This document shows, piece after piece, positions 40,704-51,500 of a DNA stretch of 64,000 nt. The stretch's first letter is position 1, and every line of letters begins with the position of its first letter. A program made the translations under genes and the position numbers. The stretch lies in NCBI GenBank assembly GCA_015060975.1, contig SUXI01000008.1, positions 1-64,000 on the forward strand, in the 5' to 3' direction. The notes beneath the pieces are model-generated. The model was given only the letters and a program-made list of their open reading frames with translations. It searched no databases and was not told the origin of the DNA. This stretch comes from Bacteroidales bacterium. GTDB taxonomy: Bacteria; Bacteroidota; Bacteroidia; Bacteroidales; Muribaculaceae.

Positions 40704-42208
40704 ATTATAGGTTTGAAGCTTAGACGGTTTATTACTCCTCTCCAAATAGTGTTGTAAAGGTTGCCATTTTTATCATATCCGCCAAAAAGGTATATATAAG
40801 GACATTCCCATTGATTGGGTAACTGGCTCGCATAAGTGTTTATTGCGGAATTGTGTATTCCACACCATGAGGGGAGCGTTTTTGAGGGGTAGTCAACCCA
40901 CGATGAAGCGCTTGAGCGTGCTTGCATTGTTTTGTTGAATACAAGCGCTTGAGCGTCACCCATTTCAGGTATATAATCGGGCAATTGTAATAAATCATCG
41001 GCGAGTTTCCAATTTATACCCATGTCGATTGATATATAAACTTGTTTGCCCGGATAGCCTTCCTGGTCAAAACCTCCAAATGCAATAAGTGTGGGGTATT
41101 CTGTGACATCCCAGTTTTTTTGATTGGTTTTAAATGTATAATAAGAGAAGAATGTCATATACTCGCGGGCATATATGCTGTTGTTACTTATTTTTGCCCA
41201 TGTGGTTCCGTCATATCCCCACATTTCACCTATAACAACGCCATCGGCGCGACGTCCTCCCATAATAAACGCTTGAGGTGTGTCGCTCCATTCAGTGCTA
41301 AATGTTACAATTGGGCTTGTGCCCGATATGGGACATCCGGTTTCGACTAACGTATTTTTTGTTTCGGGATATGTGGTGTGATAGAACTGCTCATCGATTT
41401 TAGTTACTCCGAGTAATGTATCTCCATATCCGCCATATATATGATGCCATTTTTTATTGCATGCATTCCAATCTAATCCATCAACTGAGGTGTAAAGGTT
41501 GCCGGCTGTGTCAAGGATATATAAAGCCTGGTTGGTAGCGTTTAGCGAACTTATGTTTGGGATGAAAGGAAATGAGAGGTCTTGCTTTTTCCAAATAAAG
41601 TTCGCCGGATTGCTGATCGTTGCAAGTGTATATTGAGGATGTATGCCTGAAATACATACAGCCATATTTTTGTAGCGAATTGTTTTTTGAACCGACGGAT
41701 TGCTGAAATCATTTGGCAATCGGTTTTTCGATAGTTTATTCCAGAATAGTGAATCGGGTTTGATTTTATGAACATTCACTGAGATTGAGTAGTCGCGTTG
41801 AGATACTCCGTCGAGAGCGACAATATGAAATTTCACCGGACCATTACTGAAATTAATGCTATCGGTTGAGTTTTTAAGGTAATTTATTGTGGTGTCACCT
41901 TGACCAGGCTTAGGGTATGTGATTTCAGCTACAGAGCTACCGTATGTGCCTATGTTGACTACTAATCGAGAAACGTCGGTGCCGAAAGGAAGGGAATCGG
42001 CATTATAGATTTTAGCGTTTTCCAAGTCAATAGTAAAAAAGACCGAATCAAGGTTTTCGAGAATCTTATCATTGGCAACGATAGAGAACGAGGAAACCAT
42101 TACATTTGATGATTCTGATACCATTGGGTCAGATGAGTCTTCGTTACAAGAGTGAAACCCTAATGCGGTAATTGCAAGTATTATATAAAAAGCTAATTTT
42201 TTCAACAT
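40700..42208 (-). CDS. DUF6242-like surface lipoprotein with beta-propeller-like body
   Basis: A 502-aa lipoprotein: the signal ends FHSC with the acylated Cys at about residue 21, followed by an acidic, Ser-rich linker. An Ig-like domain (about 40-145) is followed by a repeated beta region with Trp and Gly (DTAGNLYTSVDGLDWNAC, MIVMGG-like MGGRRADGVVIGEMWGYDG, LFGGYDKNGNLYNTIWRGV), as in Kelch or BNR propellers. I recall the family as DUF6242; the function is unknown. It is the first gene of the DUF6089 - uppS - bamA - skp run, linked by a 4-bp overlap. Confidence 0.7.
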   Translation of the reverse strand: MLKKLAFYIILAITALGFHSCNEDSSDPMVSESSNVMVSSFSIVANDKILENLDSVFFTIDLENAKIYNADSLPFGTDVSRLVVNIGTYGSSVAEITYPKPGQGDTTINYLKNSTDSINFSNGPVKFHIVALDGVSQRDYSISVNVHKIKPDSLFWNKLSKNRLPNDFSNPSVQKTIRYKNMAVCISGIHPQYTLATISNPANFIWKKQDLSFPFIPNISSLNATNQALYILDTAGNLYTSVDGLDWNACNKKWHHIYGGYGDTLLGVTKIDEQFYHTTYPETKNTLVETGCPISGTSPIVTFSTEWSDTPQAFIMGGRRADGVVIGEMWGYDGTTWAKISNNSIYAREYMTFFSYYTFKTNQKNWDVTEYPTLIAFGGFDQEGYPGKQVYISIDMGINWKLADDLLQLPDYIPEMGDAQALVFNKTMQARSSASSWVDYPSKTLPSWCGIHNSAINTYASQLPNQWECPYIYLFGGYDKNGNLYNTIWRGVINRLSFKPII

Positions 42209-42229
42209 AATATATTATTTTACAATTTG

Positions 42230-42237
42230 CAAAGTTA
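42230..42237 (-). promoter_or_regulatory. -7 element for the DUF6242 - uppS - bamA - skp operon
   Basis: TAACTTTG on the minus strand, 22 bp upstream of the ATG. No clear -33 element is seen. Confidence 0.55.
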
Positions 42238-42398
42238 GCAACAATTTCATTAATTATATAGTGTTGATGGTGCTAAAATATCAATAAATTGTAAAAAAAA
42301 TATATGAGTGTAAATGTTAATAGGTTGATTGCCAGTAGTTGGATAGTATTTTGTTAAGGGAAATATATGGCTTTTTATATGTTTTTAACGTGAAACAT

Positions 42399-43454
42399 CT
42401 ATTTATTATGGTAAAAGGCGAAATAATGATTGTCGATTTCTAATGATTTATATGGCATAATATTTAATATAGGAGCATTGATAGAGCCTTTTTTACAAAG
42501 AGTAATCGGTGAGATTTCCACTTGGGCTTCATCCCAAATGTTGTTGTCGATTGCGTTTTGCAATAAAGATGCCCCTCCTTCTAATAATACCGAAGTGATA
42601 CCTTTGTTATAAAGAATGCGCATTATTTCGCAGAGTGACGAATTTGTGTCAACGAGAATTTGTTCCACATCGCATGGCAATTCTTTTCTGATTTTGGATG
42701 TGAAATAAATAGTAGGAGATAGCTTGTCGTTAAATATATTTGCTGTATTATGGAGCTTCGTTTGGCGGTCGATTATAATGCGCTTTGGGTTATTCCCATT
42801 CCAGGAACGGCAATTTAATGATGGGTTGTCTTTGATGACGGTACTGCTTCCTACCATTATAGCATCGTGTGTGGCTCTTAATTTGTGAACAAAACATGAT
42901 GTGATGGGAGTGGAAATTTTTATAGCATTAGGCGTTTGATGTGTCCTGTGATGGTCGATAAAACCATCGGAACTCTGAGCCCATTTAAGGGTGATAAATG
43001 GACGTTGCTTTGTGTGGCAGGTAATGAACTTGGAGTTTAATTCCTTGCATTCATTCTCTAAAACACCCCATATAACCTCTATCCCTGCATCTTGTAGCAT
43101 TTTCACTCCTCTGCCACTTACTTTCTCAAATGGGTCAAGGCAGCCAATCACAACTCTTGGAATTTTTTTGTCAATGATGAGTTGTGCGCATGGAGGTGTT
43201 TTGCCATAATGAGAACAAGGTTCAAGCGTGACATATATTGTGGCGTGTGGAAGAAGTTCGGGATGAGATACCGATGCCACGGCATTGACCTCGGCATGAG
43301 CTTCGCCACATCGACGATGAAATCCTTCGCCAATGATAGTGTCGTTATATACAATAACTGCCCCAACCATAGGATTAGGTGATGCAAATATTTGTCCGTT
43401 TCGAGCTAATTGAATTGCTCGGTGCATATATCTTTCATCGTAATTCATATCCAA
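42399..43454 (-). CDS. ribD: Bifunctional riboflavin deaminase-reductase
   Basis: A 351-aa fusion. The N-terminal deaminase (about 1-148) has the zinc ligands HAEVNA and PCSHYGKTPPC. The C-terminal reductase (about 152-351) has RPFITLKWAQSSDGFI, HDAIMVGSSTVIKDNPSLNCR and VLLEGGASLLQ. It carries out the second and third steps of riboflavin synthesis from GTP. It is monocistronic as far as can be seen. A -7 element TAAATTTG lies at 43476-43469. Confidence 0.95.
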   Translation of the reverse strand: MDMNYDERYMHRAIQLARNGQIFASPNPMVGAVIVYNDTIIGEGFHRRCGEAHAEVNAVASVSHPELLPHATIYVTLEPCSHYGKTPPCAQLIIDKKIPRVVIGCLDPFEKVSGRGVKMLQDAGIEVIWGVLENECKELNSKFITCHTKQRPFITLKWAQSSDGFIDHHRTHQTPNAIKISTPITSCFVHKLRATHDAIMVGSSTVIKDNPSLNCRSWNGNNPKRIIIDRQTKLHNTANIFNDKLSPTIYFTSKIRKELPCDVEQILVDTNSSLCEIMRILYNKGITSVLLEGGASLLQNAIDNNIWDEAQVEISPITLCKKGSINAPILNIMPYKSLEIDNHYFAFYHNK

Positions 43455-43489
43455 GTTTTTTCAAAGAACAAATTTACGATTATTAGTTT

Positions 43490-43529
43490 AAAATAAAAAG
43501 ACCGATATGTTTTTTCCACATCGGTCTTT
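43490..43529 (-). terminator. Terminator of the giant GH10-like gene pair
   Basis: A 10-bp perfect stem (AAAGACCGAT at 43497-43506 with ATCGGTCTTT at 43520-43529) with a T-rich tail on the minus strand. A further GC-rich stem-loop (GTCTC/GAGAC and CATC/GATG) lies at 43553-43612, between stop and terminator. Confidence 0.8.
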
Positions 43530-43617
43530 AGTAATATTTGTTATTTAAACCTGTCTCGGCTTATTCGCATTTCCCATCATTTTGCGATGAGGGGAGAACT
43601 TGAGACGAGTTAAATGT

Positions 43618-46600
43618 TTATTTTATAACAATGCTTTCTGAGATGGTAGCATTTTCGGTAGTTGCACGCACAAGGTAGAGCCCTTTTGAGATATTAGCGA
43701 CATTGAGCGTTTTGCTGTTGATTATTTCGGCAACTTTAACGCCTGATGTTGTAAACAATTCAATTGCATCAGCTACTTGTGAGCAAATGACCATATCATC
43801 TTTAATATTTACAGTTAAGACTGCTCCATTCTCAATTTTATCTACACTTGTTGTTGTCGCATCTGAAATACGATATGCTCCAAGACCATTGTTTGGTGTG
43901 TAAATATAAACATTCAATGAGCCGTCAGCGTTTTGTTGGGTTGCGGGAATTGAAGATACATATGAATTTCCTGAGTTACCAAGCCCGGCTTGAGGAATTT
44001 TCCACATCAATCCCATATCGGCAAAACTATAGTCGTTGGGGTTTGATACAATCGCAAAGTTGTAAAATTCGGCGACATCGTCATTGAAACTGTAAATAAA
44101 CAATTTTTGACCATTAACTTCACCGTCACACATACCCGCACTCAACATACCGGCAGGTTTTACATCTGCGTTTGACTCAAAACTGTCTTCGATAGTTGCC
44201 GATGAAGAATTATATGAATATAATGTTGGATATGTAGAGGACCCGTCGATGATAATGCGAGAACTTGATACGGGGAATATGCGAGGTGCATTGCCAAATG
44301 ATGTGGTTTGAGTAGTGGGATAGAATGAACTTGCATCATGGTATTCCATTGTCCAATTTCCAGATGCATCACGAGTCCAACAATAAACGCGTTTGCGATA
44401 ATCATATCTGTTATTCCATGCTGTAGAATATGATGCGGCGGCTGCGGCGGCATATACTTTTGCTCCGGTTTGGGTCAAATCGCCATACACACCGCAATGG
44501 TCAAAGCGTAAATTATATGTTCTCCAACTGCTTGATAACGCTAAGTCAGACTCAAACATACGAGTTGTAGTTCCTGTAGATACATCAACCGAACAAATGG
44601 TTAACTCATTAGTGGTGTTTTGAGATGTCATCATGTTGCTTACACAAAGGTGACCTCCTCCATCTACAAACACGTCGTTACAACAGTATCCGTTTGTGCT
44701 GCCGCCAGATGTGGTAAGATAGTCGCCTGTAAGTGTGATTTTGCGAAGGAACTCACCTGTGTTGCCATCAAATTCGAGAAGGTAACCTGTGCCACTTGCA
44801 CGTTCCGAGATATATACTTTACCGTTATATGCAGCCATGCCACGTTGGTCGCGACCAAGCTCCTCATGGAAGTTTCCTTTAGCAATCGAATATAGCCATA
44901 AACTTTCAATTTTGAGGTTATTAATCACTTCATATTGAGCATCATCTTTTGGCGAGTCGCTTGGTGATGGAGTGGGATTAACAACTTCGGCTTGTTTGGT
45001 TGTGAATGATTCGATAGCTGAAACTGATTCAATTGCATCTTCGGTATCAGCTTTCACACGCCAATAATATTTAGTGCCGTCCATAAAGTCAAAGTTAGAC
45101 GAAGAATAACTATTGCTTGTAGTTTGAACCGAATACATGGTAGATGCAAATCCTGCAACAGCTGAGATTTCAAGGGTGTATGTTGCGCCTGAAATAGCAC
45201 TCCAATTGAAAGTGAAACCATCCTCAACAGTCGCTCCACCTATAGGACTTGTCAAAGTAACTGCGGCAAGGGTTTCTTGAGCAGTCTTAAATGATGCCAC
45301 ACTTGAAGTAGAAGATAGGTAACCATCTTTAGAAGCATTTACTCGCCAGTAATAAGTGGTGTTGGCTGCGAGATTGAAGTTGGAAGATGAGTAGCTATTG
45401 CTTGTTGTTGAAGCAGTGAAGTCAACAGATGCGAATGTTGAAGATTTTGATACTTCAATTGTGTATGTGGCACCTGAAATAGAACTCCAACCAAAGCTAA
45501 ATCCTTTAGCCGCAGTAGTACCGCCAACCGGGGTGCTTAACGATACTGCATCGAGTTGAGGTGTTACTATAGTTGAACTTGATTTAAGTTTGTAAGCGGC
45601 AAGACCGTTGTTAGGAGTATATATATACAAAGTAACCGAACCGTCGCTGTTATTAACCATTGTGGGTTTAGATGTTACATAACTATTTGTTTGAGACCCA
45701 AGACCATTAGCGGGAACGGTCCAAAGTTTAGTCATTGACGCGAAGTTATAGTTAGATGGATTAGTCACGATAGTAAATGTATTAGGAGCAATTGCCGATA
45801 CATAAGCAAAGATAGGAGTGCCATTGAGTGTCGCTTGAGATACTCCATTCCAGTTGTTGGCACTTGGAGCAATCGAAGGATTGTTGCCAAAGCCGTCAAC
45901 GTAGGTAGCTGTTCCACTTGCAACGAATGAGAGAAGAGCAGGTGCAGAGTTGTGTCCGTCGAGAATGAATTGAGTGTTTGAAACGGGCATAATGCGAGGT
46001 GCTGTGCTGTTGGTTGTTGCGCTTCCTGACGGATAATAAGTTGAGACTGTAGTGTAGTTTATTGCCCAATAGCCGCTTGCATTGCGAGTCCAACGATATA
46101 CATAGTTACTATTTGCAACTGCAGCCCAAATTTCACACCCTGTTTGTGTTACATCACCACGAACAGCAGCGAAGTCGATACGTCCACCTAATGAGCAAGT
46201 CATGCTAAACACACGGGTTGTTGCACCGGTATTAACATCAATAGTGCAAACAGTTAGAGGTGTTGTTGAACAATCAAGAGTCATGCTACTTACACAAAGA
46301 TGATTGCCTGCGTCAACAAAAAGATCTTGGCATTTGTATTGAAGAGAGTTGCCGTTGGCATCGGTAGAGCAATCGCCTGTCAAAGTGATTGAACGAAGGT
46401 ATTCACCTGTTTCACCACTGAATTCAAGAAGTGTGTTGTCGCGTTGGATTATATAAACATTCCCATTGTATGCTGCCATGCCGCGTTGGTCGCCACCAAG
46501 TTGTGATGGGAAGTTAGATGTGTTGACCGAATACATCCAAAGGCTTTCGATAGAGAAACCATTCACATTAGAGTATGTGTTAGGGTCTTTTACTATATCG

Positions 46601-48453
46601 GTAGGGGTGGTGGTTGACCCTCCGGTAGTAGCCATTGTGAATGACCCTACCCATGAAGTAGAGCTTGTATAACCTTCTTTAGATGTGATAATTCTCCAAT
46701 AATATGTTGTTCCTTCGGCAAGTGAAATGTTTGCCGATGAATAGCTTGTGCTACTTGTGGTGGCAGCAAAGATGACATTGTCGAAGGTGTTGGATGTGGC
46801 AACTTCAAGACGATAGGAAACACCACTTACCGAGTTGGCAGTCCAACCAAAAGTGAAGCCTGATTGAACGGTAGAGCCATCGGCGGGAGTGTTGATTGTT
46901 GTACGTTCAAGTTCTTTTGGATCTTCATCACCGGTTCCGGGATTTTCGCTGTCATCACCTAACCATGCGATTTCATATTCATTACCATAACGGTCAAATA
47001 CCGATACACCAAGTTTGTAACCACTTGTATATGATGAAACATCTAAAGTGGTAGAATATGGGTTGCCGATAATATATTCTGACGAAATATCATCAGAAAC
47101 AGTTGTCCCTTCGGGAACTGCATAAACGACATAACGCATGTTTTCATAACCATTCCATGAAAGTGTAGTGCCTGATAGGGTGAGGCTTGTAACTTTTCCC
47201 GGATTGTAGGCATAGCTTGATTTCCAAGTTATACATGGGGGAAGTGCCATATTTTGGAATTTGTATTGCTTCAAGTATTCGGCAAGACCTTGGTTGCGGT
47301 TACCGGTAAGATCTTGGGATGCGAAAAATACGCAACCGGGAGCGTTTAATCCGTCGTAATCGCGATTGGATTGTACTTGCCCTGCTATTTCAGCCCAGTT
47401 GGATTCATAATTGTTCCCCTCAAGGAATGAGATAGAATGGCTTGAATAAAAGTGGCGTCCAAACACATCGGCGCAAGCGTCGCTCCACCATTTTGCTATT
47501 TTGCTGTAAGAATTGGTCTTGTCTGATTCGAGCCAATAAATCTGAGGAGATATAAAGTCAACAGTGTTTTCACCAAGCCATGCCAATGGGTCGGAGTGGA
47601 TTTGTGAATATTGCCAGTCAGACGCAGAGCTGATGGAACTTGTCGAGATTCCATATTTTGAAGCGGAAGTTTTAGCGACACCGGCAGGAGATATACCAAA
47701 TTTCACGTATGGTTTGGTTGATTGAACCATATTGTAAACCTTGCGCACCATTGAGTTCACGTTTTCACGACGCCAGTCGGCTTGTGAAAGTGATGAGCCT
47801 GATGCTTTATAGAGATCGGAGTCGTATGATGTAGGTGTACTTTCAATATAGAAATAGTCGTCAAAAACAAGACCATCCACGTCGTAGTTACCTACGATTT
47901 CGCGACACACATCAACTATGCGGGTTTGTACCGCTTCAATACCGGGGTTAAGAATACTTTTGTTATTGTATTCCATAATCCAATCGGGGTGAGTTGTGCG
48001 GTAGTCATTTGCTCCGGTCCAAGAAGCCCCTGAAACAGATGATTCATAACGATAGGGGTTTACCCATGCGAAAATTTCCATGCCGCGTTTATGACATTCT
48101 TCTACCCAAAATGCAAGTGGGTCGTATGCCGGAGTTAAACCGCGAGTACCCACCAAATAGCTTGACCATGGTTCGTAGCTTGATTTATACATGGCATCAC
48201 TCATGCTTCGCACTTGGAAGTAAACGCAGTTGAAGCCATTTTCTTTCAATAGATCAAGATACTGAATCGCCTCGTTTTTTTGAGAGGTGGCAACTGTGGA
48301 TGATGTGCCATAGCTTGTCGGCCAGTCATTGCGCCAAGCAGTGGTTATCCACACAGAGCGGTGCTCACGTTTAGGCGTTGTAGCCGACCATGACGGGAAT
48401 GCAATTAATGCAATCAATAATGTCATGGCAATTTTTAAGGAAATTTTTTTCAT
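43618..48453 (-). CDS. Giant T9SS-exported GH10-like (DUF187) multidomain protein, 1,611 aa
   Basis: The signal peptide is about 1-23. A DUF187/GHL10 TIM-barrel domain spans about 27-400 (KREHRSVWITTAW, FQVRSMSDAMYKSSYEPWS, EIFAWVNPYR, GLVFDDYFY with candidate acidic D198/D199, FISPQIYWLES). An Fn3-like domain (about 415-500) and an Ig/Fn3-like repeat (about 518-605, ending YYWRIITSKEGY) precede a propeller-like region (about 630-975). Two more Ig/Fn3-like repeats, a second propeller-like region (about 1190-1530) and a T9SS tail (last 75 residues, GVKVAEIINS, GLYLVRATTENA) follow. It probably acts on a surface or dietary glycan; the bond cleaved is unknown. It starts 48 bp after its paralogue, with no terminator between. 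Confidence 0.85.
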   Translation of the reverse strand: MKKISLKIAMTLLIALIAFPSWSATTPKREHRSVWITTAWRNDWPTSYGTSSTVATSQKNEAIQYLDLLKENGFNCVYFQVRSMSDAMYKSSYEPWSSYLVGTRGLTPAYDPLAFWVEECHKRGMEIFAWVNPYRYESSVSGASWTGANDYRTTHPDWIMEYNNKSILNPGIEAVQTRIVDVCREIVGNYDVDGLVFDDYFYIESTPTSYDSDLYKASGSSLSQADWRRENVNSMVRKVYNMVQSTKPYVKFGISPAGVAKTSASKYGISTSSISSASDWQYSQIHSDPLAWLGENTVDFISPQIYWLESDKTNSYSKIAKWWSDACADVFGRHFYSSHSISFLEGNNYESNWAEIAGQVQSNRDYDGLNAPGCVFFASQDLTGNRNQGLAEYLKQYKFQNMALPPCITWKSSYAYNPGKVTSLTLSGTTLSWNGYENMRYVVYAVPEGTTVSDDISSEYIIGNPYSTTLDVSSYTSGYKLGVSVFDRYGNEYEIAWLGDDSENPGTGDEDPKELERTTINTPADGSTVQSGFTFGWTANSVSGVSYRLEVATSNTFDNVIFAATTSSTSYSSANISLAEGTTYYWRIITSKEGYTSSTSWVGSFTMATTGGSTTTPTDIVKDPNTYSNVNGFSIESLWMYSVNTSNFPSQLGGDQRGMAAYNGNVYIIQRDNTLLEFSGETGEYLRSITLTGDCSTDANGNSLQYKCQDLFVDAGNHLCVSSMTLDCSTTPLTVCTIDVNTGATTRVFSMTCSLGGRIDFAAVRGDVTQTGCEIWAAVANSNYVYRWTRNASGYWAINYTTVSTYYPSGSATTNSTAPRIMPVSNTQFILDGHNSAPALLSFVASGTATYVDGFGNNPSIAPSANNWNGVSQATLNGTPIFAYVSAIAPNTFTIVTNPSNYNFASMTKLWTVPANGLGSQTNSYVTSKPTMVNNSDGSVTLYIYTPNNGLAAYKLKSSSTIVTPQLDAVSLSTPVGGTTAAKGFSFGWSSISGATYTIEVSKSSTFASVDFTASTTSNSYSSSNFNLAANTTYYWRVNASKDGYLSSTSSVASFKTAQETLAAVTLTSPIGGATVEDGFTFNWSAISGATYTLEISAVAGFASTMYSVQTTSNSYSSSNFDFMDGTKYYWRVKADTEDAIESVSAIESFTTKQAEVVNPTPSPSDSPKDDAQYEVINNLKIESLWLYSIAKGNFHEELGRDQRGMAAYNGKVYISERASGTGYLLEFDGNTGEFLRKITLTGDYLTTSGGSTNGYCCNDVFVDGGGHLCVSNMMTSQNTTNELTICSVDVSTGTTTRMFESDLALSSSWRTYNLRFDHCGVYGDLTQTGAKVYAAAAAASYSTAWNNRYDYRKRVYCWTRDASGNWTMEYHDASSFYPTTQTTSFGNAPRIFPVSSSRIIIDGSSTYPTLYSYNSSSATIEDSFESNADVKPAGMLSAGMCDGEVNGQKLFIYSFNDDVAEFYNFAIVSNPNDYSFADMGLMWKIPQAGLGNSGNSYVSSIPATQQNADGSLNVYIYTPNNGLGAYRISDATTTSVDKIENGAVLTVNIKDDMVICSQVADAIELFTTSGVKVAEIINSKTLNVANISKGLYLVRATTENATISESIVIK

Positions 48454-48501
48454 AAAAATAGTACTATTATTTAAAGTTATTATTTGTTGTTTCTAATTGA
48501 G

Positions 48502-51500
48502 TTATATTATTATTTTATGGGTTGTTGTTTTCCCGTTGACAGTGAGTTGAATAACATACACACCTTTTGCATCCGGTTTTTCTATTGATGATGCATCATC
48601 AATAGAATTTATCAACATTCCTGAAAGTGAATAAATGCAGGCTTTGTCAACTTCGCAACCAAATGTTATTTCTTGTGCATTTACACCTATTTTTATATTT
48701 TGTGCATTTATCCCTTCGGCACCTGTATAGATGTGGCGAGTGAGTGAATAAGCAGCCATTCCGTTTCCCGGTACATAAATATAAACATTAGTGCGGTCGT
48801 AGCCCGAACTATATGTTTGAATGTTGCTGCTTTTTGCAGTACCTGTTACGGCATCATATTGCAAATAATCGGCAAGCATACCAAAGTCTTTTCCTGCATT
48901 GGCAACTTTTCCTATGTCATCGTTAGGAATGGTCCAATATTTGGATATTGCACCCCAACTGGTTAATTCCGAAACACGGGCAAGGTTGAATTTATAATTA
49001 ATAGCATCGGCAGTTGGATTATTTGAACTAAAAGATGAACTATTATATACAATGAATGGAACACCATCATGGTTGAAGAATGTGCCGCCATTGCCGGAGT
49101 TGCCTGTTGGGGCTATGTCAGCGTGTGAAACAAATGAGTTTGATAACGTGGCGTTTGTGCCGGATTCATTGAATTTGTATAAAGTAAATGCAGTACCGGC
49201 GCCATCAACACAGAAATATTCTTTATCTATAGGATAGATGCGAGTGGCAGTTCCTAAACTTTTAATAGTTGTGCCTGATACTTTTGATGGGTAGAAACTT
49301 GTGATTGTATTTGATTTATAGGAACCAACCAATGCGCCATCTGATAATTCCCAACGATAAACGTTAGTCGCATTATCAGTGCCAAAAATATAAGCTTCAC
49401 CTGAAGATATGTCTCCAACAACTCGAGCATGGTCTATGCGAACGTTGGATAGAGATAACGTAATGTGAGGAGTTACTTTTACCGTTTGAGCTTCATTGTC
49501 AATGGTTGAAAAATCAATGGTTGATATTTCCAAATTGTTTGATGTATTTTTGAGGTTCATTATACACAAATTGCCTCCGGCATCAACAAAAACATCATTA
49601 CAAGGGTATGTGCTTTTGAGGTAATCGCCTGTTAATGTTAGCGTTCCCAAATATTCACCATTGGCGGCATCATATTTTTCTAAATAACCGGCTGTGCTGC
49701 CATCATGGCGTGCAATCCAAATAATATCTTTTCCTTCTTGATCTCCATTTTGGTCATGACGGGTACAAAATCCTCTATAATTGGTACTTGTTGTGCTGTT
49801 CCACCAATCAATGTTGCTTTTTTCGCTGTTGCGAATCCATAGGTTGGTGAATGTATAATAATTCGAGCCAGAGGATTTTAAGTCATATTCATATTGATTT
49901 TCGTGTTTTAGAGAATACCCTGTCTCGGCGTTACCTGGAGCTTCGCTTTGCCCTTCAATTTTGAATTGACGCACTTCTGAAATGCCTTCCTCGAGATTAG
50001 GGTCAACGCTTTCGGCTCTAACTCTCCAAAAATAAGAGCCATTTGCAAAATAAGAAATAGGAAGAGTGTATTGCAACCAAATTTCGTTACCGCTGGCTTC
50101 GCTTGATTCTTCTTTCCAATTAGAGGAACCTGAATAATATATTTCAGAGAAGTCGGCTGTCTTGGATATTTCGAGGGTCGATTTAGTGGCATATGTTTTA
50201 ACACCATCAACTAAAAGATAAGATTTTTTTGCGACAAATGAAATGTCGGATGAATGGGTGGTCCAATTATAGGGTTTGAATAATTGGGGTGGAGTCATTG
50301 TTGGTTTTTCGGGAGAGATGAATTGACCAACTGCCGATGTGGTTGTAGTGTAATTGTCGTTTGCGGCTTTCACTCTCCAATAATATTGGGTAGAGTTGGC
50401 AAAACTGAAGTTAGACGATTGATAAGTTGTGTTTTCGGTAGTAGCCGAGAACGCAATGACATCAAATGTTTCAGAGGTCGATAACTCAATAATATAAGTT
50501 GACCCCTCAACACCGTTCCAAGAGAACTCAAATCCTTGTTCAGTTTGAATATTGTTAATAGGAGAGGTGAGAGTGATAGGCATATCGGGCAAATAAATGC
50601 GATAAGCCGCAAGTCCATTTTTGGGAGCATAAACATATACGGTGGCTGAGTTGTCTTCGTTTTTGATCGTTGCAATTGAGTTTAATCCATAGGCGTGGCT
50701 TGTGGCTCCAAGATTGCCTTCGGGAATGTTCCAATACAATTCCATTTTAGAAAAATCGTAAGATGATGGATTGTAAGCAATATTGAAATTGTGTCCAGAA
50801 CCCAGATGTGTTTCATTACTATAAATAAATAGAGGATATTCGCCTATAGTGATTTGACTCATACCAACGGCATTAATAGTTTTAGGCATTAACTCTGTGC
50901 CTAAAGTAGAGTTAAGACCATCAACTAATGTTGCATAACCTCCGGCTTTAAATGTGTATAAAGAAGGATAGTTGCCCCCTCCATCAACAATAAATTGAGA
51001 TGATGAAAGTGGCAAGACCCAAGGTGTTCCACCGGTTTTCCCTGTAGTTGGATAGAAACGGTTTGCGACTGTTGATTCAGAGGTCCACGAACCATCGCTT
51101 TTGCGAGTCCAACGATATATGCGATTGTTATTGGTGGTTGTAGTTGTATTCTCTGTTGATGCCGCCCAAATTTCCCCCCCGGCTTTAGTGATATCGCCAC
51201 GGGCATTAACATAGTCGAAGCGTAAATTTGCAGCTCCATAGGAGAATTGTTTTGTGGTTTTCCCCGTTGAAATATCAACAGTACAAACGGTAGTTAATAT
51301 TGATGAAGATGTCCCCATTGCCACAATGCATAGATTATTTCCATCATCAACAAATAGCCCATTTGCACCATATGAACCGGTTACACAATCTCCTGTTAAT
51401 GTTATAGTGCGAATGTATTCACAAGTTTCACCACTAAACTCCAATAAATGTAATTTAGATGTACTCTCACGATATGTAACATATACTTTACCATTATAGG